Both the position numbers and the translations under genes were made by a program. A stretch of DNA of 38,967 bases, taken from positions 1 through 38,967 of the forward strand of contig CAIJPE010000424.1 of assembly GCA_903822435.1 (NCBI GenBank), written 5' to 3'. Positions 16,898-25,142 of this stretch are shown piece by piece. How positions within the stretch are numbered: position 1 is the first letter of the stretch; every line of letters starts with the position of its first letter. Origin of the DNA: an uncultured beta proteobacterium (GTDB taxonomy: Bacteria > Pseudomonadota > Gammaproteobacteria > Burkholderiales > Burkholderiaceae_C). The notes below the pieces were generated by a model. It saw nothing but the letters and a program-made list of their open reading frames with translations. It ran no database searches and had not been told where the DNA came from.

Positions 16898-17665
16898 ATG
16901 GACTTCAAGGGCAAGGTGGTGTTGGTGACGGGTGCTTCGCGCGGGATTGGCGCGGCGATCGCGCGCGCCTTCGCCAGCCGGGGCGCCGCGGTCGCCGTCA
17001 ATTACCTGAACCGGCATGAGGCGGCGCAGGCCGTGGTGCACGCCTGCCGCGAATCCGGCGGCGATGCCGTGGCCCTGGCCGCGGACGTGATGGACCCGGC
17101 CGCCGTCGAGGGCCTGGTGCAACGCACGGTGGCCGAGTTCGGCCGCCTGGATGTGCTGGTGAACAACGCCTTCGCCCCCTATGCCTTCGACCCCGAGCAG
17201 CGCCAACCCATCGGCGCCCTGGCGTGGCCGGCCTTCCAGCGGCAGTTCGATGGCGCCGTGGGTACGGCCTTTCATCTCGGCCGCGCGGCGCTGCCGCACC
17301 TGCGGCGCGACGCCCAGGGCGCGATCGTCAACATCGTCAGTGACCTGATCGAAGACCCGGTGGTGCCTTATCCCGACTACGCCACGGCGAAGTCGGCGCT
17401 GGTGGGCTTCAGCCGGCAACTGGCGGCCGAACTGGGCCCGCAGGGCGTTCGCGTGAACTGCGTGGCGCCGGGCCTGGTGCACCCCACCGAAGGCAGCGCC
17501 GCGACGCGCGCGGCCTTCCGTGAGGCGCTGGCCGCTGCCACGCCGCTGCGCCGCCTGGCGCGGCCCGAGGACGTGGCCGGCCCCGTGGTGTTCCTGGCAT
17601 CGGCCGAAGCCGCCTTCGTGACTGGGCAGGTGCTGTTCGTGGATGGTGGAAGGGTGATGCGATGA
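16898..17665 (+). CDS. SDR-family NAD(P)-dependent oxidoreductase (FabG-like)
   Basis: A classical short-chain dehydrogenase of 255 residues. The cofactor motif TGASRGIG is at 11-18, the NNA motif is in DVLVNNAFAP, and the catalytic Ser148, Tyr161 and Lys165 are in place (YATAK). The C-terminal GQVLFVDGG is typical of FabG-like proteins. I chose the ATG at 16898, preceded by GAAAGG at 16883-16888. It starts 23 bp after the binding protein, and its stop overlaps thiE by 4 bp. FabG-type enzymes usually act on 3-oxoacyl-ACP, but in this operon an aldehyde-to-alcohol step after LuxC would complete conversion of an acid to a hydroxymethyl group. That substrate assignment is inference. Confidence 0.9.
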   Translation: MDFKGKVVLVTGASRGIGAAIARAFASRGAAVAVNYLNRHEAAQAVVHACRESGGDAVALAADVMDPAAVEGLVQRTVAEFGRLDVLVNNAFAPYAFDPEQRQPIGALAWPAFQRQFDGAVGTAFHLGRAALPHLRRDAQGAIVNIVSDLIEDPVVPYPDYATAKSALVGFSRQLAAELGPQGVRVNCVAPGLVHPTEGSAATRAAFREALAAATPLRRLARPEDVAGPVVFLASAEAAFVTGQVLFVDGGRVMR

Positions 17666-18780
17666 AGCGATCGGGAGAGCCACGGGTGCTGGCGTTGGAC
17701 GCCCCAGGCGGCGTGCCCCGGGAGTTGCCGCTTGCGCAGGTCATGGCGCAGGCCGGCCTGGCGGCCGCGGCGCCGGATGCCTGGCCCCGGCTGAGCGCTG
17801 CGCTGCGCACCCAGGGCGCCGCTGCCGTGCTGGTGACCGCCCCCGGGGGTGCGCAGGGCCACCCGCGACACTGGCTGGATGCCGCCCATGCGCGCGGCTG
17901 GGTGACGCCCCAGGCCGGCGGCGAGATGGTGCAGGAAGGACTGCTGACCGAATGGCAGGCCCATCTGGCGCGGGGGCATGTGCCGGCCGATGCCGCGCTG
18001 CTGGCCTGGCCCGAGCTGCCGCGGCTGTCCTGGGCCGATCGGCCGGGCTCGTTGCCGTCGGTGCCCGCCTCGGAGCGCCCCGCGCCAGACGTGCCGCTTG
18101 GGCTCTATGCCATCGTCGACACGGCCCAGGGGCTGCGCCGCGTGCTCGAAGCCGGCGTGCGCACCGTGCAGCTGCGCGTCAAGCGCCCGGCCGATGCCGA
18201 CGCTGCCTGGACGGCCGCGCTGCGCGTGGCCGTGCGCGAGAGCATCGCGGCGGCACAGGGCCATGGCGCGTTGCTCTTCATCAACGACCACTGGCGCCTG
18301 GCTGCCGAACTGGGCGCCCGCGCCGCGCACCTGGGGCAGGAAGACCTTCTGGCGCTGGATGACCGCGGCCATGACGAGCTGCGCGCCAGCGGGCTGGGCC
18401 TGGGCATCAGCTCGCACGCCGTGTGGGAGCTGTGCCGGGCGCGCAGCCTGGCTCCGAGCTACATCGCCTGCGGGCCCGTGTGGCCGACCACCACCAAGGA
18501 CATGCCCTGGCGGCCGCAAGGCCTGGGCAACCTGGCCTGGTGGTGCCGCGTGGCGCAGGCGCCGGTGGTGGCCATCGGCGGGATCCTGGGCGTGGACCAG
18601 GTGCGACAGACGGCGGCGGCCGGGGCCTCGGGGGTGTGCGTGCTGCGCGGCCTGGGCAGCGATCCGCGGCTCAGCGTGCCCGCGCTGCAGGAGGCCTTCG
18701 AGCACGGCCGGCAAGAGGCACGGGCCCGCGCCGGCCAAACGGTGCCGCCGTTGCACCCCACCCTGGAGGGCGCGGCATGA
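17662..18780 (+). CDS. thiE: Thiamine-phosphate synthase with about 145-residue N-terminal extension
   Basis: ThiE joins HMP-PP and thiazole phosphate to give thiamin phosphate. The catalytic domain begins near residue 147 (GLYAIVD) and carries the family motifs FINDHWRLAAELGA, AHLGQEDLLALD, LGISSHAVWEL, CGPVWPTTTKDM and VVAIGGI. The 372-residue product is much longer than E. coli ThiE (211). The first 145 residues have no kinase site but include GLLTEWQAHLARGHVPADAA, which loosely resembles the C-terminal helix region of ThiD. A degenerate ThiD-like domain is possible, but I am not sure of it. The ATG at 17662 overlaps the SDR stop and the stop overlaps thiO. Confidence 0.93.
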   Translation: MKRSGEPRVLALDAPGGVPRELPLAQVMAQAGLAAAAPDAWPRLSAALRTQGAAAVLVTAPGGAQGHPRHWLDAAHARGWVTPQAGGEMVQEGLLTEWQAHLARGHVPADAALLAWPELPRLSWADRPGSLPSVPASERPAPDVPLGLYAIVDTAQGLRRVLEAGVRTVQLRVKRPADADAAWTAALRVAVRESIAAAQGHGALLFINDHWRLAAELGARAAHLGQEDLLALDDRGHDELRASGLGLGISSHAVWELCRARSLAPSYIACGPVWPTTTKDMPWRPQGLGNLAWWCRVAQAPVVAIGGILGVDQVRQTAAAGASGVCVLRGLGSDPRLSVPALQEAFEHGRQEARARAGQTVPPLHPTLEGAA

Positions 18781-19850
18781 ACATCCCGGCCACGCGACCG
18801 CTGCGCATCGGCATTGCGGGTGCCGGATTGCTGGGCCGGCTGCTGGCCTTCACGCTGGCGCGTGCGGGCCACCGCGTGGACGTGCACGACCCGGCCGAAG
18901 GCCCCGAGGCGCGCGGCGCCGCCGGCTGGACCGCCGCGGGCATGCTCAGCCCGCTGGCCGAGCTCGAGACCGCCGACGAGCAGGTCTTCCGATGGGGCTT
19001 GCGCTCCATCGAGCTGTGGCCCCGGATCCTGGGCGGGCTTTGCGCGCCCGTGGAATTCCGCTGCGACGGCAGCCTGCTGGTGGCCCACCGTGAGGACCTC
19101 GGTGCCGCGCGGCGCGTGCTCGACCTGCTGGCCCACAAGGCGCCGCCTGGCCACGGGGCGCTGCCCACCCCGGCCGCTGAGCTCGCCTTGCTGGAGCCGG
19201 CACTGCGCAACGGCCTGCATGCCTGGCTACTGCCCGGCGAGGGTCGCATCCACACCGTGCAGGCCATGGCCGCGCTGGCGGCGCCACGTCCCGGCGTCGA
19301 ATGGCATTGGCGCTCACCGGTGGAGGCCGTCGAGGCCGGCCGGCTGCGGCTGCGCCAGGGCCCGGCAGACTTCGACTGGGTCTTCGACGTGCGGGGTGTC
19401 GGCGCGCGTCCGCAACTGCCGGTGCGCGGGGTGCGCGGCGAGATCTTCTGGCTGCAGGCACCCGGCGTGGACCTGCGCCGGCCGGTGCGCCTGATGCACG
19501 CACGCTACCGTGTCTACCTGGTACCGCGGGCACCGGACCTGGTGGTGGTCGGTGCCAGCGAGATCGAGAGCGAAGACCGCTCGCCGGTGTCCGTGCGCAG
19601 CACCGTGGAACTGCTGGCCGCCGCGCACAGCATCGTGCCGGCACTGGCCGAAGCCCGCATCGTGCACACCGAGACCAACCTGCGGCCATCACTGCCCGAC
19701 AACCTGCCCCGCATCGACACGCAGCCGGGGCTGGTTCGCATCAACGGCCTGTTCCGCCACGGCTGGCTGATCGCACCCGGGCTGGTCGAGACCGCGCTGG
19801 AAGCCGCCCTGGGTGCGGCGCAGCGCCCCGTTCAAGAGATGCCCCGATGA
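18777..19850 (+). CDS. thiO: Glycine oxidase ThiO (FAD-dependent)
   Basis: ThiO oxidises glycine to dehydroglycine (iminoacetate), the C2-N source for the thiazole ring. The product is 357 residues with an N-terminal FAD Rossmann motif IGIAGAGLLGRLLAFTLARA, then AGWTAAGMLSPLAE (the family's substrate-side segment), a DAO-type middle, and a C-terminal flavin-contact segment around INGLFRHGWLIAPGLVE. The length is near the family norm. The ATG at 18777 overlaps the thiE stop, and the stop overlaps thiS, so translation is coupled along thiE-thiO-thiS. Confidence 0.93.
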   Translation: MNIPATRPLRIGIAGAGLLGRLLAFTLARAGHRVDVHDPAEGPEARGAAGWTAAGMLSPLAELETADEQVFRWGLRSIELWPRILGGLCAPVEFRCDGSLLVAHREDLGAARRVLDLLAHKAPPGHGALPTPAAELALLEPALRNGLHAWLLPGEGRIHTVQAMAALAAPRPGVEWHWRSPVEAVEAGRLRLRQGPADFDWVFDVRGVGARPQLPVRGVRGEIFWLQAPGVDLRRPVRLMHARYRVYLVPRAPDLVVVGASEIESEDRSPVSVRSTVELLAAAHSIVPALAEARIVHTETNLRPSLPDNLPRIDTQPGLVRINGLFRHGWLIAPGLVETALEAALGAAQRPVQEMPR

Positions 19851-20050
19851 TCGAGATCCACCTGAACCATGCGCCTCGGCAGGTCGAGGACGGCTGCACG
19901 CTGGCCTCGCTGGTCGAGTCGCTGGGCCTTGCGCCCGCGGCGCTGGCCACCGCCGTCAACGGGCAGTTCGTGCCGCGCGACCAACGCCCTGGGTTCCCCT
20001 TGAAGCCCGGCGACGCCGTGACGACGTTTCAACCCATCACCGGAGGATGA
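19847..20050 (+). CDS. thiS: Sulfur carrier protein ThiS
   Basis: The product is a 67-residue ubiquitin-like sulfur carrier ending in the obligatory Gly-Gly (TFQPITGG). ThiF-type adenylation and sulfur transfer convert this tail to a thiocarboxylate used by ThiG. MIEIHLNHAP at the start and TAVNGQFVPRDQR in the middle fit the beta-grasp family. The ATG at 19847 overlaps the thiO stop, and thiG follows after 4 bp. No thiF is present in the window. Confidence 0.95.
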   Translation: MIEIHLNHAPRQVEDGCTLASLVESLGLAPAALATAVNGQFVPRDQRPGFPLKPGDAVTTFQPITGG

Positions 20051-20054
20051 CAGC

Positions 20055-20831
20055 ATGAGTCTTGCCATTGGCGGCGTCGAACTCGGCAGCCGCTTCTTCC
20101 TGGGTACCGCCGGATATCCATCGCCCGAGGTGCTGCGGTCGGCCATCGAGGCCTCGGGCACGCAGGTCGTCACGGTGGGCCTGCGGCGTCAGCTGGCAGG
20201 CGGTGGCGAGGCGGGCGAGTTCTATCGCTACATCCGCGAGTGCGGCGCCCACCTGCTGCCCAACACCGCCGGGTGCGCCACCGCGCGCGAAGCCGTGACG
20301 CTGGCGCGCATGGCCCGCGAGATGTTCGGCACGCACTGGATCAAGCTGGAGGTGGTGGGCGATGAATACACCTTGCAGCCCGACCCCTGGGAACTGGTGG
20401 TGGCCGCGCGTGAGCTGTCCAGCGACGGTTTCGAAGTGTTCCCCTACTGCACCGACGACCTGGTCACCTGCCACCGTCTGCTGGACGCAGGCTGCCGCAT
20501 CCTCATGCCCTGGGGCGCCCCCATCGGCTCGGGGCAAGGCCTGCTGAACCCGACGGCCTTGCGCACCCTGCGGGCGCGGCTGCCCGGCGTGCCGCTGGTG
20601 GTGGATGCCGGCATCGGGTCGCCGCGCGACGCGGTGCACGCCATGGAGCTGGGCTTCGACGCCGTGCTGGTCAACTCGGCCGTGGCCCTGGCCAGCGACC
20701 CGGTCAACATGGCCCGCGCTTTCCGCCTGGCCATCGAAGGGGGCCGGCTGGCCTGGCAGGCCGGGATCATGGCCAAGCAGGAGATGGCCGTGGCCACCAC
20801 GCCGGTCACGGGGCGGCCCTTCGAGCTGTAG
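20055..20831 (+). CDS. thiG: Thiazole synthase ThiG
   Basis: ThiG forms the thiazole phosphate ring from deoxyxylulose 5-phosphate, dehydroglycine and ThiS thiocarboxylate. The 258-residue TIM-barrel product keeps the Schiff-base lysine at residue 97 in HWIKLEVVGDE. It also has FFLGTAGYPS, the LMPWGAPIGSGQGL loop, VVDAGIGSPRDA and VLVNSAVALASDPV. A clear ribosome site GGAGG (20042-20046) precedes the ATG at 20055. It is the last gene of the thiamin unit; convergent genes begin at 20872. Confidence 0.97.
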   Translation: MSLAIGGVELGSRFFLGTAGYPSPEVLRSAIEASGTQVVTVGLRRQLAGGGEAGEFYRYIRECGAHLLPNTAGCATAREAVTLARMAREMFGTHWIKLEVVGDEYTLQPDPWELVVAARELSSDGFEVFPYCTDDLVTCHRLLDAGCRILMPWGAPIGSGQGLLNPTALRTLRARLPGVPLVVDAGIGSPRDAVHAMELGFDAVLVNSAVALASDPVNMARAFRLAIEGGRLAWQAGIMAKQEMAVATTPVTGRPFEL

Positions 20832-20871
20832 GCGGTGAAGGCGGCCTGCCAGTCCCGGTCAGGGACCCGGC

Positions 20872-21015
20872 TCATGTGACGCTGGTCGTGGCCTCGGTCG
20901 GCTCGTCGCCCGGGTCGGCAATGTCTTCCCGGATCTGGGCCACTTCCCAGCCGACCCACAGCACGGCGGCCAGGATGGCCAGGCGCCAGACCCACTCAGC
21001 GATGGAACGGAACAT
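20872..21015 (-). CDS. Small single-pass membrane protein (47 residues), unknown function
   Basis: From the ATG at 21015 the frame encodes MFRSIAEWVWRLAILAAVL followed by WVGWEVAQIREDIADPGDE and a short Thr-rich tail. There is one predicted membrane helix (about residues 9-22) with an acidic C-terminal tail. A longer same-frame reading to 21327 has no protein-like upstream part, so I prefer the short form. It lies 227 bp downstream of the hybrid kinase on the same strand and converges on thiG. I know no family for it. An AGG 10-15 bp upstream is a weak ribosome site. Confidence 0.45.
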   Translation of the reverse strand: MFRSIAEWVWRLAILAAVLWVGWEVAQIREDIADPGDEPTEATTSVT

Positions 21016-21241
21016 GTTCAGGTGACCTGCAGAGGCTCGAAATAACCTGCCCATGCGCTTGAGTTGAAGGTGGGCGGGACAGGGGCGGTCACAGACGGGG
21101 GGCAAGCTGTGCGATGCAAGGCATCGAACCGCAGCGCTGCGAATGGCCCGGACTGTACTTTGAAGTCTTCGACAACGCGCTGATGGCCTGTTGGCCCGCG
21201 GCGGATCGGGGCCCGGATACAGGTAGCAACGCGGTCCCGGC

Positions 21242-23971
21242 TCAAGCGGGCTCGGGACCCAGCAGCGAATCGAGTGCAGCCTGAAAGGCCGGCAGGTCCA
21301 GAGGCTTGGTCCAGTAGCCCGCAGCACCGGCGCGCAGCGTGAGCTCGATGTCTTCCTGGATCGCGTTGGCCGACACGGCGATGCAAGGGGTGTTCGCCGT
21401 GGCCGAGTCTGCGCGCAGACGGCGCATCACTTCCATGCCGTCGATATCGGGCAGCTGCATGTCCAGCAGAACGAGGTCGGGCAGCCAATCCCGCGCGCGC
21501 TGCACGCCACTCAGCCCGTCGACCGCTACGCACAATTCGATATCACGTCGTTGCGACAGCGCCGCGCTCATGATGATCGCGTTCACCTCGTTGTCCTCGA
21601 CATAGAGGACACGGTGAAGCCTCTGCGCCTGGGCCATGCGGCTGTCCGCGCGCATCGATGGCGGGGAAGCCTGCGCGGCCGGCGGTGCGGCCGTGGCCGG
21701 CGCCACGTCAGCCCGAGGGCCTGAATGCAGGCCCTCGGGCGTGCGCAACCAAACCGCGAAGACGCTGCCTTTGCCGAGCTGGCTGCTCACCGCCAGTCGG
21801 CCGCCCATGCGTTCAATCAGCGTGCGGGTAATGAGCAGGCCAATGCCGACGCCTTCGACGGGCGAGGACTCCGCACCCAGCCGATTGAACGGCTCGAAGA
21901 GGCGTTGCTGCTGGGCCGGGTCCAGCCCGAGGCCGGTGTCTTCGATCGAAATCACGATCCCGGAACCTTCGGGGTGTGCTTTGACCCGCACCGTTCCATT
22001 CGGGCGGTTGTACTTGATCGCATTGCTCAACAAATTCAGCAGCACTTGGCGAAGGCGGGTGGGATCGGCCATGACTTCGCCCGAGAGCCCATCGCAAACC
22101 AACGTGATCCCGCGCTCGGCAAGCAGCGACTCCAGCAGCGGCAACGTGCCGCGCACCAGGGATGTCAGCTGCACCGGCTGCATGGCGATGCGCATCTCAC
22201 CGCTTTCGATGCCTGACAGGTCCAATATGTCGCTGATCAGCGTCAGAAGATGATGCCCGCCCACAAGAATGTGCTGCAGGCGTTGCCTGCGCAGCATGGA
22301 CGCGGGCTCGTCGGCCTTTTCATCGGCCAGTATCAGTTGCGCAAAGCCGAGCACGGCATTCAGCGGTGTGCGCAGTTCATGGCTGATTCGCGACATGAAA
22401 CGGGACTTGGCCGCGTTCTCGCGCAAGGCGATCTCGCGTTCCTGACGCACCTCCGCGTTGGTGCGCTGGTCGGTGATGTCCCAGTTCACGCCGATGCGCC
22501 GGCGCGGTGGACCAGCGTCTTCGTGTTGAACGATCGATCGGCTGGCCAGCCAGCGCACCTGCCCATCGGGCCAGATCACGCGAAATTCGAACTCTGCAGG
22601 CGCATCGGTGGCCATCGCGGCATCGTGCGCCGTTGAAATCCGCTCGTGATCATCCGGGTGCAAGATGGTCATGCGTTCAGCCTTGGACATGGCGCGAGGC
22701 TGAGGCTCCCTTCCGCGCAGGCGCCACATCTGTGCGTCCCAGCGCGACACATCCTCGCGCAAGTCGAGCTCCCAGGTGCCCATGCCTGCTGAATGGGTGG
22801 CCAAGGCCACGCGCTCGGCGGCGCTGCGCGCAGCCGATTCGGCTTCGCGCAATTCGGTGATATCGACGGCCACACCGAAGACCGTGGGCTGGCCGTCCGT
22901 CCATTCACGCCGTGCGTGGGTATAGAGGTGACGCACGTTGCCGTTGCGCAGCACGATGCGCAGATCCAGACTGAGGGAGGCCTGGCGCCCCAGCAGCCAG
23001 GCCTGGACCCTTTCCTGCACACGCTGGCGGTCGAGCACGTGCAGCCATTGCATGCGCCATGTGTGGATGTCCGGCACGGTCTCGTGCGGTGCCAGTTCGT
23101 GGATTGCGCGCAGTTGTTCGCTCCATTGCGCCGTGCTTGCGTCGAAATGGGCAATCCAGTGGCCGACACCCGCGGTGCGGATGACGACTTCCAGCCGCCG
23201 CCGCCAGTCACGCTCGCGCCGCAGCGTCTCCTGGCGCTCGCCGGCATCCATCCCGGCCCAGATCAGTGCGACAGGCTGCCCTGCGCCGTCTCTTTGCACG
23301 CAGCCCTTCGTCTCGAGTTCGAGCCAGCGGCCATCCCCGCCCAGGATGCGCAGGGCGGAATCGATGGGGCCGTCGGCCCGTTGCAATGACAAGGTGCTCG
23401 TGTCGAACAGTGGCAGGTCTCCTGCATGGATGCGGTCACGGAAATCCTGCAGCGGCACGCCGGCATGTCCTGTTGGCAGGCCCAGCTGCGCCAGGGCGTG
23501 AGCATTGAAGTGCAGCAGGTTGGTGCTCAGGTCGTGCCGCCAGATCAGCGCGCAAACGAGGTCGGCAACCATCGCAGGCGGCGAGGCGGGCTCGCCGCCT
23601 GTCGAGCCGGGCACCGGCCCCGGCTCGGCACGGGCACCGCGGAACGAGTCGATGCGCTCGCAGGCGATGATCCATCCGCCCGTGGGCTGCGGCTGGCTGC
23701 GCGCCCTCAGCCCGGGCGGGTTCGAGGTGGCGTCGACCGCGACCCGGTGACCTTCGACCGGGGCCGGCAACAGTTCCGCCGCTGCCGGTGTCGGCTGCAA
23801 CAGTCCAGCCTGCTTCAAGGATCGCAGCCAGCCGTCGCCAGAGGCCAGCGAAAGGGCTGCAGCATTGGGCCACGCGGTGGTCGCGTCCGGCGCCACCAGG
23901 ACCAGGAGCGCGGGCACCAGGTCCATCGACGAACGCAGGCCAGCCCAGGCGGGATCGATGGGTCGATTCAT
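21242..23971 (-). CDS. Hybrid sensor histidine kinase with PAS domains and receiver domain
   Basis: The 909-residue product has an N-terminal region of about 140 residues without a recognised domain, then three PAS/PAC-like segments (about 145-250, 265-375 and 385-510; for example GVAVDITELREAE and IGVNWDITDQR). Next come HisKA with His531 in SRISHELRTPLNAVLGF, HATPase_c with the N-box LLNLLSNAIKYN and G-boxes EDTGLGLDP and GVGIGLLIT, and a C-terminal receiver with phospho-acceptor Asp837 (VLLDMQLPDIDG) and Lys in YWTKPLDLP. I see no clear transmembrane helix, so it is probably cytoplasmic. No response regulator or DNA-binding partner is adjacent, so its output and signal are unknown. Confidence 0.93.
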   Translation of the reverse strand: MNRPIDPAWAGLRSSMDLVPALLVLVAPDATTAWPNAAALSLASGDGWLRSLKQAGLLQPTPAAAELLPAPVEGHRVAVDATSNPPGLRARSQPQPTGGWIIACERIDSFRGARAEPGPVPGSTGGEPASPPAMVADLVCALIWRHDLSTNLLHFNAHALAQLGLPTGHAGVPLQDFRDRIHAGDLPLFDTSTLSLQRADGPIDSALRILGGDGRWLELETKGCVQRDGAGQPVALIWAGMDAGERQETLRRERDWRRRLEVVIRTAGVGHWIAHFDASTAQWSEQLRAIHELAPHETVPDIHTWRMQWLHVLDRQRVQERVQAWLLGRQASLSLDLRIVLRNGNVRHLYTHARREWTDGQPTVFGVAVDITELREAESAARSAAERVALATHSAGMGTWELDLREDVSRWDAQMWRLRGREPQPRAMSKAERMTILHPDDHERISTAHDAAMATDAPAEFEFRVIWPDGQVRWLASRSIVQHEDAGPPRRRIGVNWDITDQRTNAEVRQEREIALRENAAKSRFMSRISHELRTPLNAVLGFAQLILADEKADEPASMLRRQRLQHILVGGHHLLTLISDILDLSGIESGEMRIAMQPVQLTSLVRGTLPLLESLLAERGITLVCDGLSGEVMADPTRLRQVLLNLLSNAIKYNRPNGTVRVKAHPEGSGIVISIEDTGLGLDPAQQQRLFEPFNRLGAESSPVEGVGIGLLITRTLIERMGGRLAVSSQLGKGSVFAVWLRTPEGLHSGPRADVAPATAAPPAAQASPPSMRADSRMAQAQRLHRVLYVEDNEVNAIIMSAALSQRRDIELCVAVDGLSGVQRARDWLPDLVLLDMQLPDIDGMEVMRRLRADSATANTPCIAVSANAIQEDIELTLRAGAAGYWTKPLDLPAFQAALDSLLGPEPA

Positions 23972-24114
23972 TCAGGGGTTGGCGTGCCAGGACCGCTGGC
24001 GCGCGCTCAGGGTCGGAAACGGCACGCCCAAAGTATGCGCGAATCCAGCGTCCCGGGCTTGGCGACCCGGCGTTGATGCCAGGGCTACAGCGCTGCGCGC
24101 ACGCTGAACGTCCC

Positions 24115-24495
24115 CTAGAACGCGACCTCGATGGTGGTGACGCAGCCCCGCACGTTGTTCTTGCCGGGGTCCCGATACCTGGCCGCGTGTTCAAGGGCGG
24201 CCGCGTCATACAAGCCGGCGGGATGGCTTCCCACCACGACCAGGTTCTGCGCGCTGCCCGCCATGACGTCATAGCGGATGGCCACCCAGCCGCTCTGGCG
24301 TTTGGCCAACGCAGCGGGCGGGATGGCGCTGGCGGGGAACGGGTCGCCCGGCCGCAGCTTGGCAGCCAGGCATTCGGGCGAGCTGAACGGGATGTCTGCC
24401 TTGCCGAGTGACTTTGCCGGCTCGCCGTTCGGCGTGGGCGGCGACGCGCATGCCGCAAGGAGCAGGACTGACGGGAAGAGGGTCAGCGTTTTCAT
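24115..24495 (-). CDS. Lipoprotein with TonB C-terminal-like domain
   Basis: The 126-residue product begins with a lipoprotein signal, LLLAAC with the lipidated Cys at residue 16, then a short Pro-rich linker. The rest resembles a TonB C-terminal fold: RQSGWVAIRYDVMAGSAQNL, VVGSHPAGLYDAAALEHAAR and the final GCVTTIEVAF. Such secreted TonB-C-like proteins lack the membrane anchor of true TonB and their role is generally unknown. A GAAGGAGC ribosome site sits about 9 bp before the ATG at 24495. It lies upstream of the kinase gene on the same strand with a 143-bp gap. Confidence 0.75.
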   Translation of the reverse strand: MKTLTLFPSVLLLAACASPPTPNGEPAKSLGKADIPFSSPECLAAKLRPGDPFPASAIPPAALAKRQSGWVAIRYDVMAGSAQNLVVVGSHPAGLYDAAALEHAARYRDPGKNNVRGCVTTIEVAF

Positions 24496-24601
24496 GGGTC
24501 GGGGCTCCTTCGGTGGTGGTGCGGCGCAGCATATCGGGCCGCTTGCCGCGCGCTGATCACCGGCGAGGGCATCGTTCCACAGGGCTGCGGCGATGTCGAC
24601 C

Positions 24602-25048
24602 TCAAAGATCCAGGACCATGGCGCCGCCGATGGGCGTGGCCTGCCAGCGATGCGTGAGGTCTGCGATCGCCGATTTCACTGCGGCGATGGCCACCCCATC
24701 GAGCGGCAGCGGCGTGCAGGACCGTGCCTGGCAGGTCACGCGATACAGGTCGATGATGTCGGCGGTGCTGCTGCCACCGCCGGACCATTCGTCGCCTTGA
24801 AACACCTCTACCAGGCGCTCGACGGCCGCGCTTTCGTCGTCGGGTGCCATCGCCAGCACGGCGCGCTCGCCGTCCTTCACCCTGCCCAGGAAGCCGCGGG
24901 CCTGGAGCGTGTGTTCCACCGCGTAGTGGACCATGTCGTGGGGAATGATCCGCTGCTTGGGGCACTGCACGCGCTCGGCGGGCATCCCCGGCCTCAGCAC
25001 CTCCAGAGTGTCGTGCTTGGCAGCGCCTTTGGTGAAGATCAGCTTCAT
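24602..25048 (-). CDS. Conserved-looking protein of unknown function (148 residues)
   Basis: The frame from the ATG at 25048 gives MKLIFTKGAAKHDTLEVLR, then CPKQRIIPHDMVHYAVEHTL, GDEWSGGGSSTADIIDLYRV and a C-terminal MVLDL. It has no signal peptide or membrane segment and reads as a small soluble globular protein. I do not recognise a named family. A start further upstream (25273) would overlap the divergent DTW gene, so I prefer 25048. The gene is divergent from the DTW-domain gene across 94 bp. Confidence 0.75.
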   Translation of the reverse strand: MKLIFTKGAAKHDTLEVLRPGMPAERVQCPKQRIIPHDMVHYAVEHTLQARGFLGRVKDGERAVLAMAPDDESAAVERLVEVFQGDEWSGGGSSTADIIDLYRVTCQARSCTPLPLDGVAIAAVKSAIADLTHRWQATPIGGAMVLDL

Positions 25049-25142
25049 GGGATGCTGGGGCGGGGCAGGGTCCGGGTGCGGTCGACGTCGGTCACGGGCG
25101 CTTCCTCTTGGCCTGCCCGTCAAGGCCGCGCAAGTTGCGTCC

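Noticed and set aside
20852-20866. GTCCC-GGTCA-GGGAC hairpin after thiG as a terminator
   Set aside because: The stem is only 5 bp with no T-run. It may help end transcription, but the evidence is too weak to list.
21114-21283. Plus-strand frame of about 55 residues (MQGIEPQRCEWPGLYFEVF...) in the gap after the hybrid kinase
   Set aside because: It reads somewhat protein-like but has no good ribosome site, overlaps the 3' end of the kinase on the opposite strand and matches no family I know.
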